From assembly GCF_001610975.1 (NCBI RefSeq), contig NZ_CP013342.1, forward strand, positions 3,840,631-3,904,630: a stretch of 64,000 bases of DNA. The letters are read 5' to 3'. This document shows positions 54,566 through 63,999 of this stretch, in pieces (within the stretch, counting starts at the first letter, position 1; each line of letters opens with the position of its first letter). Position numbers and translations under genes: made by a program. Under the pieces are notes generated by a model, which saw only the letters and a list, made by a program, of their open reading frames with translations, was not told where the DNA came from and searched no databases. Source of the DNA: Sphingopyxis terrae subsp. terrae NBRC 15098 (GTDB lineage: Bacteria > Pseudomonadota > Alphaproteobacteria > Sphingomonadales > Sphingomonadaceae).

Positions 54566-55399
54566 TCAGTAAACAGTTACTCTGTGGAGCTCTCGCCTAT
54601 ACCCCTCATAACCACCTGTCGCCTTGTGAACGACACTGCGATTGTCCCACATCACCAACATGTTCTTTTCCCATTTCTGTTTATGGACAAATACCTCTGT
54701 TGATTGCCAGGCATTCAGCTCAGCAAGAGTGCGCAAGGCTTCGGATTTGGCTACCCCTTCCAAGCCGATAATGTACGCGCCTCCGCCAAAGATTCCGAGC
54801 CGTCCTGTTTCAGGATGTTCGAGTATCAAAGGGTGAGTGTGCTGCAAAACACCGCCCTCGTTCGGACTTCTGATGTCCATTGCTCCATGGCTGCTTGTGT
54901 CGCCATAAATTCCTTGAGCCGAATAAGTGGCGGCGGAAGAATGTATAGACTTCATTCCTTGCAAACGTATCTTTGCCTCATCGGGAAGCGATTCAAACGA
55001 AATTTGCTGGTTAGAAAAATGAGTGTCCCCACCGACTGGAGGGATATCGACACCATACAGAACGGTACCTATTGGTGGGCTCTCCAGAAAGCTCCAATCT
55101 GAATGCCAGCCTTCCGCAAATATGCGGTTAGTATCAGTCGCTTCGCGTTTGACGGCCGCAGTATATTTTCGCGCCGGCAGAGGGTTAAAGAATGGGTCTT
55201 CACTGAGTTCGCCGAATTGGCGGCAAAATGCTTCTAGCTGGTCAATATCCAACTTCTGATCCGGAAATGCCAATACATGATGAGTGAGCCAAGCCTTGCG
55301 TACTTGATCAATTTCATCAGCCGCCAACGACTTGCTTAAATCAAGACCTCGGACAGTTGCCCCACAAGAGGCACCCGAAGGTGTTACTGCTATAGCCAT
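54566..55399 (-). CDS. TauD/TfdA-family alpha-ketoglutarate-dependent dioxygenase
   Basis: 277 residues from the ATG at 55399. Iron ligands: HxD in EGWHSDWSFLESPP (His99, Asp101) and distal His258 in RSVVHKATGGYEGYRR; Arg273 in ELHRVTV would bind 2-oxoglutarate. Family members hydroxylate carbon next to S, O or N, so that an ether carbon would become a hemiacetal and break. TfdA breaks an aryl ether this way, making ether cleavage plausible here (inference). Between GST2 (95 bp) and the hydratase. Confidence 0.88.
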   Translation of the reverse strand: MAIAVTPSGASCGATVRGLDLSKSLAADEIDQVRKAWLTHHVLAFPDQKLDIDQLEAFCRQFGELSEDPFFNPLPARKYTAAVKREATDTNRIFAEGWHSDWSFLESPPIGTVLYGVDIPPVGGDTHFSNQQISFESLPDEAKIRLQGMKSIHSSAATYSAQGIYGDTSSHGAMDIRSPNEGGVLQHTHPLILEHPETGRLGIFGGGAYIIGLEGVAKSEALRTLAELNAWQSTEVFVHKQKWEKNMLVMWDNRSVVHKATGGYEGYRRELHRVTVY

Positions 55400-55494
55400 C
55401 AAATTATTCCACGATATCTATTCAATTCTCAGGATCCGTGCCGCAAAAAGGGTGTCAGCTTGGAAAACGTGCTGCTGGAGCTCAGCCTGGCTGA

Positions 55495-56181
55495 CTACTT
55501 CTTAGAGGCCGAAAACATGTTTTCCCATTCTTTGGAACCCGGCTTGGCATTCCATTTCATATTGTCCGAGAGCACGCTTAGGCCTTCAGAAATTGCCGGT
55601 CGCACTTTGATTGTATCGTACCACCGTTTCACATTGGGGTAGTCATCAAGGTTTTGCCCCTGCATCTTGCGCGGTCGGACCCAGGTAAATGTAGCAATAT
55701 CTGCAATCGAATACTCGTCGGCCAAAAAATCATGGTCAGACAATCGATTGTCTAGGATTTTGTACAGGCGTTCTGCTTCTTTGGTGTAGCGATTGATCGC
55801 ATATTCAATTTTTTCTGGCGCATAGGTTCTGAAATGATGGGTCTGGCCCAGCATCGGCCCCATACTGCTCACCTGAAAAAACAACCACTGGATAGCTTCT
55901 AAGCGCTTGAATTCAGATTTGGGTAGTAATTTCCCTGTTTTTTCCGCTAGATAGAGCAATATTGCTCCACTTTCGAATATCGTAACTGGCTTTCCGCCCG
56001 GACCATCGTGATCAATGATCGTAGGCACCTTATTATTGGGGTTGAGTTCAAGATATGCAGGATCAAACTGTTCTCCAGACAGAATATCAATTGGCGTAAC
56101 TTTGTCCAACAACCCCAGCTCGGCCAGAGTAATAGTTGCTTTGTAGCCATTTGGTGTCGGCCAGAAGAACAGTTCAATCAT
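55495..56181 (-). CDS. Glutathione S-transferase 2 (paralog of peg GST)
   Basis: 228 residues, closely similar to the GST at 11728 throughout (MIELFFWPTPNGYKATITLA, NNKVPTIIDHDGPGGKPVTI, FESGAILLYLAEKTGKLLPK). It is 21 bp after PCDH2, mirroring the PCDH-GST order of the first cluster. Codon use is more AT-rich than in the first copy. GGAAAG before the ATG. Confidence 0.9.
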   Translation of the reverse strand: MIELFFWPTPNGYKATITLAELGLLDKVTPIDILSGEQFDPAYLELNPNNKVPTIIDHDGPGGKPVTIFESGAILLYLAEKTGKLLPKSEFKRLEAIQWLFFQVSSMGPMLGQTHHFRTYAPEKIEYAINRYTKEAERLYKILDNRLSDHDFLADEYSIADIATFTWVRPRKMQGQNLDDYPNVKRWYDTIKVRPAISEGLSVLSDNMKWNAKPGSKEWENMFSASKK

Positions 56182-56202
56182 TGTAACTTTCCAATACTCT
56201 AA

Positions 56203-57846
56203 TCAGCCGACCATCTTGAAGTGCGCTGGTCGGTCAAGAATCATGCCAGGATTCATAATCCAATTTGGATCGATCGTGTTCTTCGCACCTGCGAGCATTG
56301 CGCGGTACAACGGATCCACTTCTTTGTCGTACCAAGGACGGAAGCTCCTACCCACCGCATGGTGATGCGTAATCGTTCCGCCAAGCTCGGTAAGCGCGTC
56401 AGAAGCTACATCTGAAAGTGCCTGATAATCTTCCAAACTCCTGCTGTGATCTGAAGGCGCAACAACTGTATAATATGGCGCCGGGCCATCCGGGTAGAGG
56501 AATGAGAAGCGCCGACAAACAATACCGCCGCCTGTGATCTCTTCCTGTGCCTTTTTGAGGCGGCGAATAACTTCGGTATCGATGGATTCGAACTTATCCC
56601 AAGTGTACGCGGTTTCGAAGGTAAAGCTAACCACGCCCATCGCTGCACGCGTATGCATCATTCGCGGCAAATAGCGAAACTGCTTGCGCCAGTTGCCTTG
56701 AGCCCCGGAACGGCTGGATTGAAGCGCATCGCCGCCCGAGCCAGTTTTGGTTTCAACGCTGCCGCCATGGTCCTTACAAATTTCAATGCCGCGCTCCAAC
56801 CATGCGTCGACCGGATGATCGGCCGATTCAAAGCCCAACAGCAACACCGATTTAGAGCCATCGCCGGCGCCATAAAATTTGGCATCCTGTTCATCAAGAT
56901 AGCGCGCATTGGCAGGAAAGAGGCCAGCCTGAGTGATTTCACGAACGGCACCAGCACCTTGATAGAAACTGTCAAAAGTAATGGTTGCATTGGCGCGGAA
57001 TTTGACCCGCCCCTGAAGGCGCATCCAAGCCTCTGTAATAATTCCCAAAGAGCCCTCAGACCCTATAAACAGGCGGTCTGGATCTGGTCCAGCACCAGAA
57101 CCAGGCAGGCGACGATTTTCAATTGTACCCTTTGGCGTGACTACACGCAGACTTTCAACCGATTCGTCAATATGGGTCAGGTGTGTGGCATAATGTCCAG
57201 AAGAGCGTGTTGCAATCCAACCACCAAGAGACGAGAATTCCCACGATTGCGGAATATGCCGCAAGGTAAGCCCCTTAGGCTTTAATTGTTCTTCCAGCGC
57301 TGGGCCTAATATGCCGGCTTGAATCAAGGCGCATCTAGAAACATCATCAACTTCAAGAATCTTGTTGAGATTGCCTAGATCAATAATCACTGCGCCCGGA
57401 TAGTCTTCTGGACAACCAAATCCGTCGGTCACACTAGAGCCGCCACCAAAAGGAATAGCGGCGTAGCCCTTGTCGCCGCACCAATCCAACACAGCAGCAA
57501 TGTCTGCCTCATCTTTTGGATAGGCCACAACGTCAGGAGCATTGTCAAAATCGCGGCGGTAAATCTTGGTTAGATCTTTAAAGCTCTTGCCATAGGTATG
57601 GAAAACGCGATCCCATTTGTCGGTTGTACAAAATGGCTGCAAAGAAGCCGGAATTTTGATCCGCGGCTCACGGAGCACAAGCTCTTCTAGTGTAGGATCT
57701 GGAAGAATAACCGGCTCATCGATATTGAGCCGTTGAGCCACCCTTTCCGCCATCTCTTTGACTTCTGCAGGCGTAATACCTTCATCCTCATAGCCCCAGC
57801 TGTGCCATTTCCGTCGCTTTCCGTAGTAACCTGATTCGCCGCTCAT
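56203..57846 (-). CDS. PCDH paralog (FAD-linked PEG-carboxylate dehydrogenase-like), PCDH2
   Basis: 547 residues, the same length as PCDH at 10065 and highly similar along its whole length: [64 protein letters not shown] and THHHAVGRSFRPWYDKEVDP. Expected to oxidise an ether carboxylate with FAD. The DNA is noticeably more AT-rich than the first copy, so this is an old divergence, not part of the recent duplications. First gene of the - strand arm, divergent from the AraC gene with a 121-bp shared promoter region. Confidence 0.9.
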   Translation of the reverse strand: MSGESGYYGKRRKWHSWGYEDEGITPAEVKEMAERVAQRLNIDEPVILPDPTLEELVLREPRIKIPASLQPFCTTDKWDRVFHTYGKSFKDLTKIYRRDFDNAPDVVAYPKDEADIAAVLDWCGDKGYAAIPFGGGSSVTDGFGCPEDYPGAVIIDLGNLNKILEVDDVSRCALIQAGILGPALEEQLKPKGLTLRHIPQSWEFSSLGGWIATRSSGHYATHLTHIDESVESLRVVTPKGTIENRRLPGSGAGPDPDRLFIGSEGSLGIITEAWMRLQGRVKFRANATITFDSFYQGAGAVREITQAGLFPANARYLDEQDAKFYGAGDGSKSVLLLGFESADHPVDAWLERGIEICKDHGGSVETKTGSGGDALQSSRSGAQGNWRKQFRYLPRMMHTRAAMGVVSFTFETAYTWDKFESIDTEVIRRLKKAQEEITGGGIVCRRFSFLYPDGPAPYYTVVAPSDHSRSLEDYQALSDVASDALTELGGTITHHHAVGRSFRPWYDKEVDPLYRAMLAGAKNTIDPNWIMNPGMILDRPAHFKMVG

Positions 57847-57967
57847 TGCGTTTTCCCTTGATTAGGTGATCCAAACTCCGAAGCAGTATTGACGATCCGT
57901 CAGCATTCTCCCATTGCCGCCAGCCTTCAATTATTGACATTTTCGATCAATTTGTTAGTCAGGAACC
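57847..57967. promoter_or_regulatory. Divergent promoter region between PCDH2 and the AraC regulator
   Basis: 121 bp, AT-rich near the AraC start, with TTATTGACATTTTCGATCAA around 57932-57951 (a possible -35 TTGACA). No clear -10 or operator repeat could be assigned by eye. By position it should control both arms of the second cluster. Confidence 0.4.
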
Positions 57968-59014
57968 ATGCAGAAGACCAATAACAATTTGATAATTAAG
58001 CATTTTTCTAGAAAAAGAGAAGCCACCGCCTTGAGGCTATTGCTTGACGTCGCCGACAAACGAGGGGTTTCGACACCACATATTCTTGAAGGCACTCAAG
58101 TGACTGAAGCTGACCTGAGCGACCCCTATTTTGAAATCGAGGCCTGGCAAGAGCTAGTGGCAATTCAGAATCTGGTAGAGAGAGATGGTGACGCATCCCT
58201 TGGTATAATGTCTGGATTGCAGCAGCATCTAACATGCTATGGCATTCTTGGTTTTGCCATGATGTCTTGTCGAAACCTTCTGCATGCGTTGGAGATTGCA
58301 GGGAAATTCAACAATATCTCTCTTTGGATAAATGACGTGGATGTAGCCAGGCACGGTGACACGATAAAATTTCTTATTCTGGGCCATAGATTGCCCGAGT
58401 ATTCGCAGAATTTTCTTGCAACCAGAGGCATGGCAGCATTGGTGGTATGGGTGAACGAATTGATTGGACGGGCGGTCATGCCTGTCACTTGCACATTCAA
58501 GATACCCAAGCCTGTCGATGCTCAGGAATTTGAAAAATGTTTTGGGCAGGGAATTCAGTTTGGGGCCAAGCAATATTCGATATCTTTCGAAAGATCGGTG
58601 TTTGCCGAGCCATTGAAATTTAGGAATAGATGGACGCGAATGCGGTCGGAAAATGAACTTGAAACAACGTTGGAAAAAAGACGTTCCACCGTAAGCAACA
58701 AGGTCAGAGACTTATTGTTAAATCTGTCGGATCAGAAATTGTCCACTGAACCAGCTGTCTGTGCTGCCCTTGGACATTCGACCAGCACGCTGCGCCGCAG
58801 GTTGCACGAGGAAGATTGCACATTTCGGCAGATACAGTCGGAAGTGATACATGAACGCGCCAGTCAAATGCTGCTGTCATCAACCATGACAATTGATCAG
58901 ATAGCATATGCGCTGGGCTATTCAGAATCGGGCAGCTTTGGTCGCGCATTTAAGCGTCAGGCTGGGTGCTCTCCTGGAGCATGGCGTAAGAAACACACGC
59001 GTAAATTTAGCTAA
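57968..59014 (+). CDS. AraC-family regulator (PegR paralog)
   Basis: 348 residues aligned with PegR along its length: N-terminal sensor domain (QQHLTCYGILGFAMMSCRNL, NFLATRGMAALVVWVNEL) and C-terminal double HTH (STEPAVCAALGHSTSTLRRR, TIDQIAYALGYSESGSFGRA). It lacks the 30-residue N-terminal extension of PegR. Unlike pegR, which follows pegE in opposite orientation, this gene leads the GMC-ligase arm, so the regulatory layout differs. Confidence 0.9.
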   Translation: MQKTNNNLIIKHFSRKREATALRLLLDVADKRGVSTPHILEGTQVTEADLSDPYFEIEAWQELVAIQNLVERDGDASLGIMSGLQQHLTCYGILGFAMMSCRNLLHALEIAGKFNNISLWINDVDVARHGDTIKFLILGHRLPEYSQNFLATRGMAALVVWVNELIGRAVMPVTCTFKIPKPVDAQEFEKCFGQGIQFGAKQYSISFERSVFAEPLKFRNRWTRMRSENELETTLEKRRSTVSNKVRDLLLNLSDQKLSTEPAVCAALGHSTSTLRRRLHEEDCTFRQIQSEVIHERASQMLLSSTMTIDQIAYALGYSESGSFGRAFKRQAGCSPGAWRKKHTRKFS

Positions 59015-59243
59015 TTCATTCGAACAATTTGACTTTGTCTAGTCGCTTCGATCGACAGTGTTATCGGTACAAATTTGAGCGAAAATGACGACAGAAACCC
59101 GCAAAATGTCAATGACCAAATCTACACAGACATTCTAGCCTATTTTTAAGTGATAGCCAGTTCAGCTGCTTTATATAGTGGCAGATGCCATGTTCTTTGT
59201 TGGACTGATGGCCTTGCCCTCGCGCTAAAATAGGAAACTTGGA

Positions 59244-60839
59244 ATGAAGAGGTTTGACTATGTTGTGGTAGGCGGGGGTTCAGCGGGCTGCACAGTAGCA
59301 AGCCGACTCTCGGAAAATGGAGAGTACTCAGTTGCACTCCTTGAGGCAGGCGGAACTCATAATAATCCACTCATTTCGATTCCATTCAATTTTGCTTTTA
59401 CCGTTCCCAAGGGCTCTCACAATTGGAGTTTTGAAACGGTACCGCAACCTGGATTGAATGGGCGAATTGGCTACCAACCTAGAGGAAAAGTTTTGGGCGG
59501 CTCCTCGTCCATCAACGCTATGGTCTATATCAGAGGGGCCAAAGAGGACTACGATAACTGGCAAGCATTAGGGAACAGGGGTTGGTCCTATGAAGACGTA
59601 CTGCCCTTTTTTAGAAAAGCACAAAACAGGCAAAAAGGCGCTAATGAATTTCACGGCATTGGTGGACCGCTAAGCGTATCTCCACCTCGCAGTCCCAATC
59701 CACTGAACGATACCTTTATCCAAGCAGGCGTGGAGTGCCAGATCCCACGCAATGACGACTTCAATGGTGCGACGCAAGAAGGTATTGGATTTTATGAATT
59801 GACTCAGGACAATGGGCGGCGTTGCTCAACCGCTCATGCTTACTTAACGCCAGCGAAAAATCGAGAAAATCTCACCATTTTCAAACGCTCCATTGCGGAA
59901 AAAGTAATGATCGAAAATGGACGCGCAATAGCGGTTAGAGCAAAAATCGATGGGCGGGCTCAGATAATCAGGGCGAACAAAGAGGTTATCCTATCTTGCG
60001 GTGCGTTTCAGAGCCCGCAATTATTACTGCTTTCTGGTATTGGTCCAAAATCCAAACTGGAAGAGCACAAAATCGATCAGGTCCTCGAACTTCCTGGAGT
60101 CGGTGAAAATCTGACTGATCATTTAGACTACAGTTTAATCTATGAATCAGATAGCGAATATTGCTTAGGAAGAAATGCCCGCTCAGTATTTCGTGTTGCT
60201 ATGAATCAACTTCAATATCTGATTTTCAAGCGCGGTGTGATGACCACAAATTTTAACGAATCTGGGGCCTTTTACTACACTAATCCTGAAGAACCCTCTC
60301 CTGACATTCAACTGCACTTTGCCTTTAGCATGGTCGACCAGCATGGTCTGAAGAAACATGGGCGTGGCGGCTTCACCTGTCACATTTGTGTCCTGCGTCC
60401 GAAGAGCGTTGGCAGTGTAAAACTGGCAGATGCGAATCCGAATTCTCCACCTTTGATTGACCCGGCATTTTTAAAGGATGAGCGCGATCTTGATACAATG
60501 TTAGCTGGGGTGAAACAGGCTCAACAAATCATGCAAGCTCCGTCATTTGATGCACATAGAGGAAAGGCGCTCTACGCTGGCGCAAGCAACGATGACGAGG
60601 AGCTAAAAGAAGACATCCGCAACCGAGCCGACACGATTTATCACCCCGTTGGTACATGTAAAATGGGCCCAGATAGCGATCCGAATGCTGTTGTCGATCA
60701 GAGGCTAAGGGTGCGAGGAATCAAGAGTTTGCGAGTTATTGATGCCTCGATCATGCCAAAAATAGTTTCCGGAAATACAAATGCCCCATCGATCATGATT
60801 GGCGAAAAAGGCGCCCATATGATCTTGGAAGATGCTTGA
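59244..60839 (+). CDS. GMC-family FAD alcohol dehydrogenase (PegA-like)
   Basis: 531 residues. FAD-binding VVGGGSAGCTVASRLSENG at the N-terminus, GMC signature GGSSSINAMVYIRGAKEDYD, substrate domain in the middle, catalytic histidine in IYHPVGTCKMG (~465) and asparagine in SGNTNAPSIMIGEKG (~509). The C-terminus is nearly the same as the pegA tail at 4220-4330. PegA oxidises terminal hydroxyls of PEG to aldehydes with a quinone acceptor; this paralog likely acts on a similar alcohol. GGAAACTTGGA precedes the ATG. 229 bp after the AraC gene. Confidence 0.9.
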   Translation: MKRFDYVVVGGGSAGCTVASRLSENGEYSVALLEAGGTHNNPLISIPFNFAFTVPKGSHNWSFETVPQPGLNGRIGYQPRGKVLGGSSSINAMVYIRGAKEDYDNWQALGNRGWSYEDVLPFFRKAQNRQKGANEFHGIGGPLSVSPPRSPNPLNDTFIQAGVECQIPRNDDFNGATQEGIGFYELTQDNGRRCSTAHAYLTPAKNRENLTIFKRSIAEKVMIENGRAIAVRAKIDGRAQIIRANKEVILSCGAFQSPQLLLLSGIGPKSKLEEHKIDQVLELPGVGENLTDHLDYSLIYESDSEYCLGRNARSVFRVAMNQLQYLIFKRGVMTTNFNESGAFYYTNPEEPSPDIQLHFAFSMVDQHGLKKHGRGGFTCHICVLRPKSVGSVKLADANPNSPPLIDPAFLKDERDLDTMLAGVKQAQQIMQAPSFDAHRGKALYAGASNDDEELKEDIRNRADTIYHPVGTCKMGPDSDPNAVVDQRLRVRGIKSLRVIDASIMPKIVSGNTNAPSIMIGEKGAHMILEDA

Positions 60840-61112
60840 TCCATTCGGGACAAGACTCTTCTCTATTTGCAAAACGCAGTTGAACGAAAACGCTCTATTT
60901 CGAAATATTTCGTTGGTTTTTCGTAGGATGGCGCAACATTTTTCGAGCCGCATATTGGAATTGATTATTTCTGATCCGAACAGGTTTGTGACCCTCAATG
61001 CGAATCTTGGATGAATTGGTCGAAGATTTGTTTCATTCGGCTCTGTCTATCAAGTGCCGAATTTGTGCAAAGTCGATGTCCAAAGCGATAGGATTTTTGG
61101 AAGGAAACCGAG

Positions 61113-62792
61113 ATGGATCGGACTGATGCGATTTCGAAATTGACTGCTCGAGGTGAGCAATTCGAGCTTCAGGATATTACGATCAATGGGAATGTGTGCA
61201 AATGGTTTGTAAACGCCCCGAGCACTTTGCCGCAAATGATCAAAGAATCGATCAGCGACCAAACTTTTTACGTTTATAAAACAGAACGATACACATTCAA
61301 TGAAATGTATCAGCGGGCCTCGAGCTTGGCTGCCGAATTGATCGAAAAATATGGTATTTCGCCTGGAGATAGGGTCGCCATTGGCATGCGCAATTATCCA
61401 GAATGGCCAATCGCATTTACAGCGATCACATCAATCGGGGGCATCGTAGTCGCGCTGAACGCCTGGTGGGAATCCGATGAGCTCGAATACGGACTGAATC
61501 ACACCGGAACAAAAGTTGCAATTGTTGATCAAGAGCGGCTTGACCGTATAATTGGAAATGACCGCTTGAATGAAATGCACCTCATCTCGGTTCGATCCGA
61601 ACCTGAAGAGAGAGCCCAACCGATCGAACCTCTGCTAAGTCGCAAAGTCGATATGCCAGAGGTTGAGCTGGGACCGGACGATGATGCCGTAATTCTGTTT
61701 ACATCTGGATCAACAGGTCATCCTAAAGGTTCAGTGTCCACCCATCGAAATATCCTCGCCTCATTACTGTCATGGGAACTTGATTTAACTTGCATGGCGG
61801 TTTTGAAAGGCAGGACGAAATCTAAAAAAAATGGCAGCAAAGCGTATACCGATTCGACGCTATTAGGGATGCCGCTATTTCATGTGAATGGTTTATTGGC
61901 AGTCTTACTAGCCAGTTACCGTAAACAGCGAAAAGTGGTTGCCATGTACAAATGGGATCCCATGCGCGCGGTTGAGCTGGTTGAACGCGAGAAAATAATC
62001 AGCTTTGTCGGCACTCCGGCCATGACGGGAGATATCATGCTGGCTGCCCAAGACACTGGTCATGATGTCGGAAGTTTGTTGGCCGTTGGCGGGGGCGGTG
62101 CTGCGCGCGCTGAATCGCAGGTCAAGGGCCTTGATGACACATTCAAAAATGCTAAGCCTGGTACCGCCTGGGGTATGACCGAGACCAATTCCATCGGCAC
62201 ATCTATCGTAGGCGATGATTATCTGAGCAGGCCATCGAGTTCCGGTCGCGTCAGCGCGGTTCTTGAATTGGGGGTGGTTGATGATGGCGGAAATTTTCTT
62301 CCATCAGGAGAGCGCGGAGAATTATTGATCCGAGGCACTTCAGTTATTCACAAATATTGGGAACGCCCAGACTCCATTGATGATTTTCTAGAAGATGGTT
62401 GGTTCCGAACTGGAGATATCGCATATATTGATAAAGAGGGCTTCTTGTATGTCGTCGACCGACTGAAACAGATCATAATTCGCGGTGGCGAAAACATTGG
62501 TTGTAGCGAAGTAGAGTCAGCTTTGGCAGGTTATCCGTCTATCATTGAAGCGTGTGTTTATGGTGTGCCTGATGAGAGGCTCGGCGAAGAAGTTGCGGCC
62601 ACGATATACGCTGACAATCAGGTAGATGTTGCGGCATTGCAAGAAAGTTTGAAAAGCAAGCTCGCCAATTTCAAGATCCCGAAATATGTCCGGATTTCGG
62701 AGACCCCTCTGGCCAGAATTGCATCTGGAAAAATCGACAAGAAATCGATCCAGAAAGAGCATGTTCTCGAATTGGATACCAAAAAGACTTAG
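61113..62792 (+). CDS. Acyl-CoA ligase (PegE paralog)
   Basis: 559 residues, similar to PegE along its length: DAVILFTSGSTGHPKGSVST (P-loop, ~192-211), GTAWGMTETNSIGTS, GWFRTGDIAYIDKEGFLY, DRLKQIIIRGGENIG and SGKIDKKSIQ. Expected to activate the acid formed by alcohol oxidation to a CoA thioester. AAGGAAACCGAG before the ATG. Its 3' part is duplicated at 51034-52050. 273 bp after the GMC gene; convergent with the transporter copy. Confidence 0.92.
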   Translation: MDRTDAISKLTARGEQFELQDITINGNVCKWFVNAPSTLPQMIKESISDQTFYVYKTERYTFNEMYQRASSLAAELIEKYGISPGDRVAIGMRNYPEWPIAFTAITSIGGIVVALNAWWESDELEYGLNHTGTKVAIVDQERLDRIIGNDRLNEMHLISVRSEPEERAQPIEPLLSRKVDMPEVELGPDDDAVILFTSGSTGHPKGSVSTHRNILASLLSWELDLTCMAVLKGRTKSKKNGSKAYTDSTLLGMPLFHVNGLLAVLLASYRKQRKVVAMYKWDPMRAVELVEREKIISFVGTPAMTGDIMLAAQDTGHDVGSLLAVGGGGAARAESQVKGLDDTFKNAKPGTAWGMTETNSIGTSIVGDDYLSRPSSSGRVSAVLELGVVDDGGNFLPSGERGELLIRGTSVIHKYWERPDSIDDFLEDGWFRTGDIAYIDKEGFLYVVDRLKQIIIRGGENIGCSEVESALAGYPSIIEACVYGVPDERLGEEVAATIYADNQVDVAALQESLKSKLANFKIPKYVRISETPLARIASGKIDKKSIQKEHVLELDTKKT

Positions 62793-63999
62793 GACAATAC
62801 CAGAGCTCTCAACACGAAAGCGGAAATCTGGCACCATACTCTATTGCACTTGACAGCGCACTAAACCTTTCTGCGATAATGAGGCGTATGGCACCCAGTT
62901 ATTATGGCTGCACAATATGCTGCCTATTGTCGGTGCTCGGTTATTGTTCTGTCTTGAAGTCTGCGCAAATTTTCTTCGAAGTCCTCTTTGCTCAATTTGT
63001 AACTAGTCAAGGCGCCAATCATAACAAGATAGATCGCGGTCACGATTGGAACGAAATACGCGCCAAGATCCCAAATCGCCTGGTCCGAGACATCATCAAC
63101 GCTCACCCCTTTTGGGAATTGTGCAAGCGTCAGTACGAAGGATGCCATCAACACACCCAAGCCCTGAACGCTCTTTTTCGCAAAAGTTATGGCCGCGGCC
63201 AATATCCCTTCAGAGCGCCGCCCGGTTTCCAGTTCTGATTGCTCTGCCAAATCGGCAAGCATCGAGGCGACCAAAATATTGAAACAAATTATTAGGCCAA
63301 GATCAACGATCCCAAAAATCAGGTTAAACCAGAATATGATCGGATCGCCGTTAGCCGGGAGCATATCAAACAGGCGCATACAAATAGGAATTGGCGCCGC
63401 CACAAACGCCACAAGCCCCACAATGATCGCGCCGTTCTTTTTGCCCATACGCTCAGAAACGAATGGCGCAATCTTAAAGCCGATAAAGGCCGACAGGAAA
63501 ATCCCGATAGAAAGATAGCCGGTTTCCGCGGGCGTGAATTCCCAGAAATAGGAAACAAAATACAGATGCAAAGAGGCTTTGAGACCCAAACCCATAGCGC
63601 CGAGCATCGAAGCGGCAAAAATCGATACGAACGAGCGATTGGCAAGCGTTTCAAAAATCTCTTTGAAGATTTTGGGCACTGTAAGTTTGCGTTGTTGGGG
63701 CGGGCTATAAAGCGTTGGAATTCTTGAATGCGTGCCCGCCGATGACACCATAATAGAGATAAAAATCAACACCGAAGCGATAACGCCATAGGCAGTGTAA
63801 GGCGCCCGCGAGCTTACTGCCTCGGACATGGAGCCGGTTACGAAAAGTGGAAAGACAATGAAGAACATGGCGATGTTCATGAAATTGCCGCCCGACCAGG
63901 CAAAGAAATGAGCGTAGCTGATGAGCCTGCTTCTATCGTTGTAATCCTGAGTCAATTCAGGCGCCAAAGCTATATTGGGCGTTTCAAAAAATGTGATGC
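61775..63999. repeat. Right copy of the 2,225-bp direct repeat
   Basis: Matches 51033-53257. Base 64000 (c) differs from its partner 53258 (a), so the identity may end here or the difference may be a single base change. The segment begins inside the intact ligase gene. Confidence 0.9.
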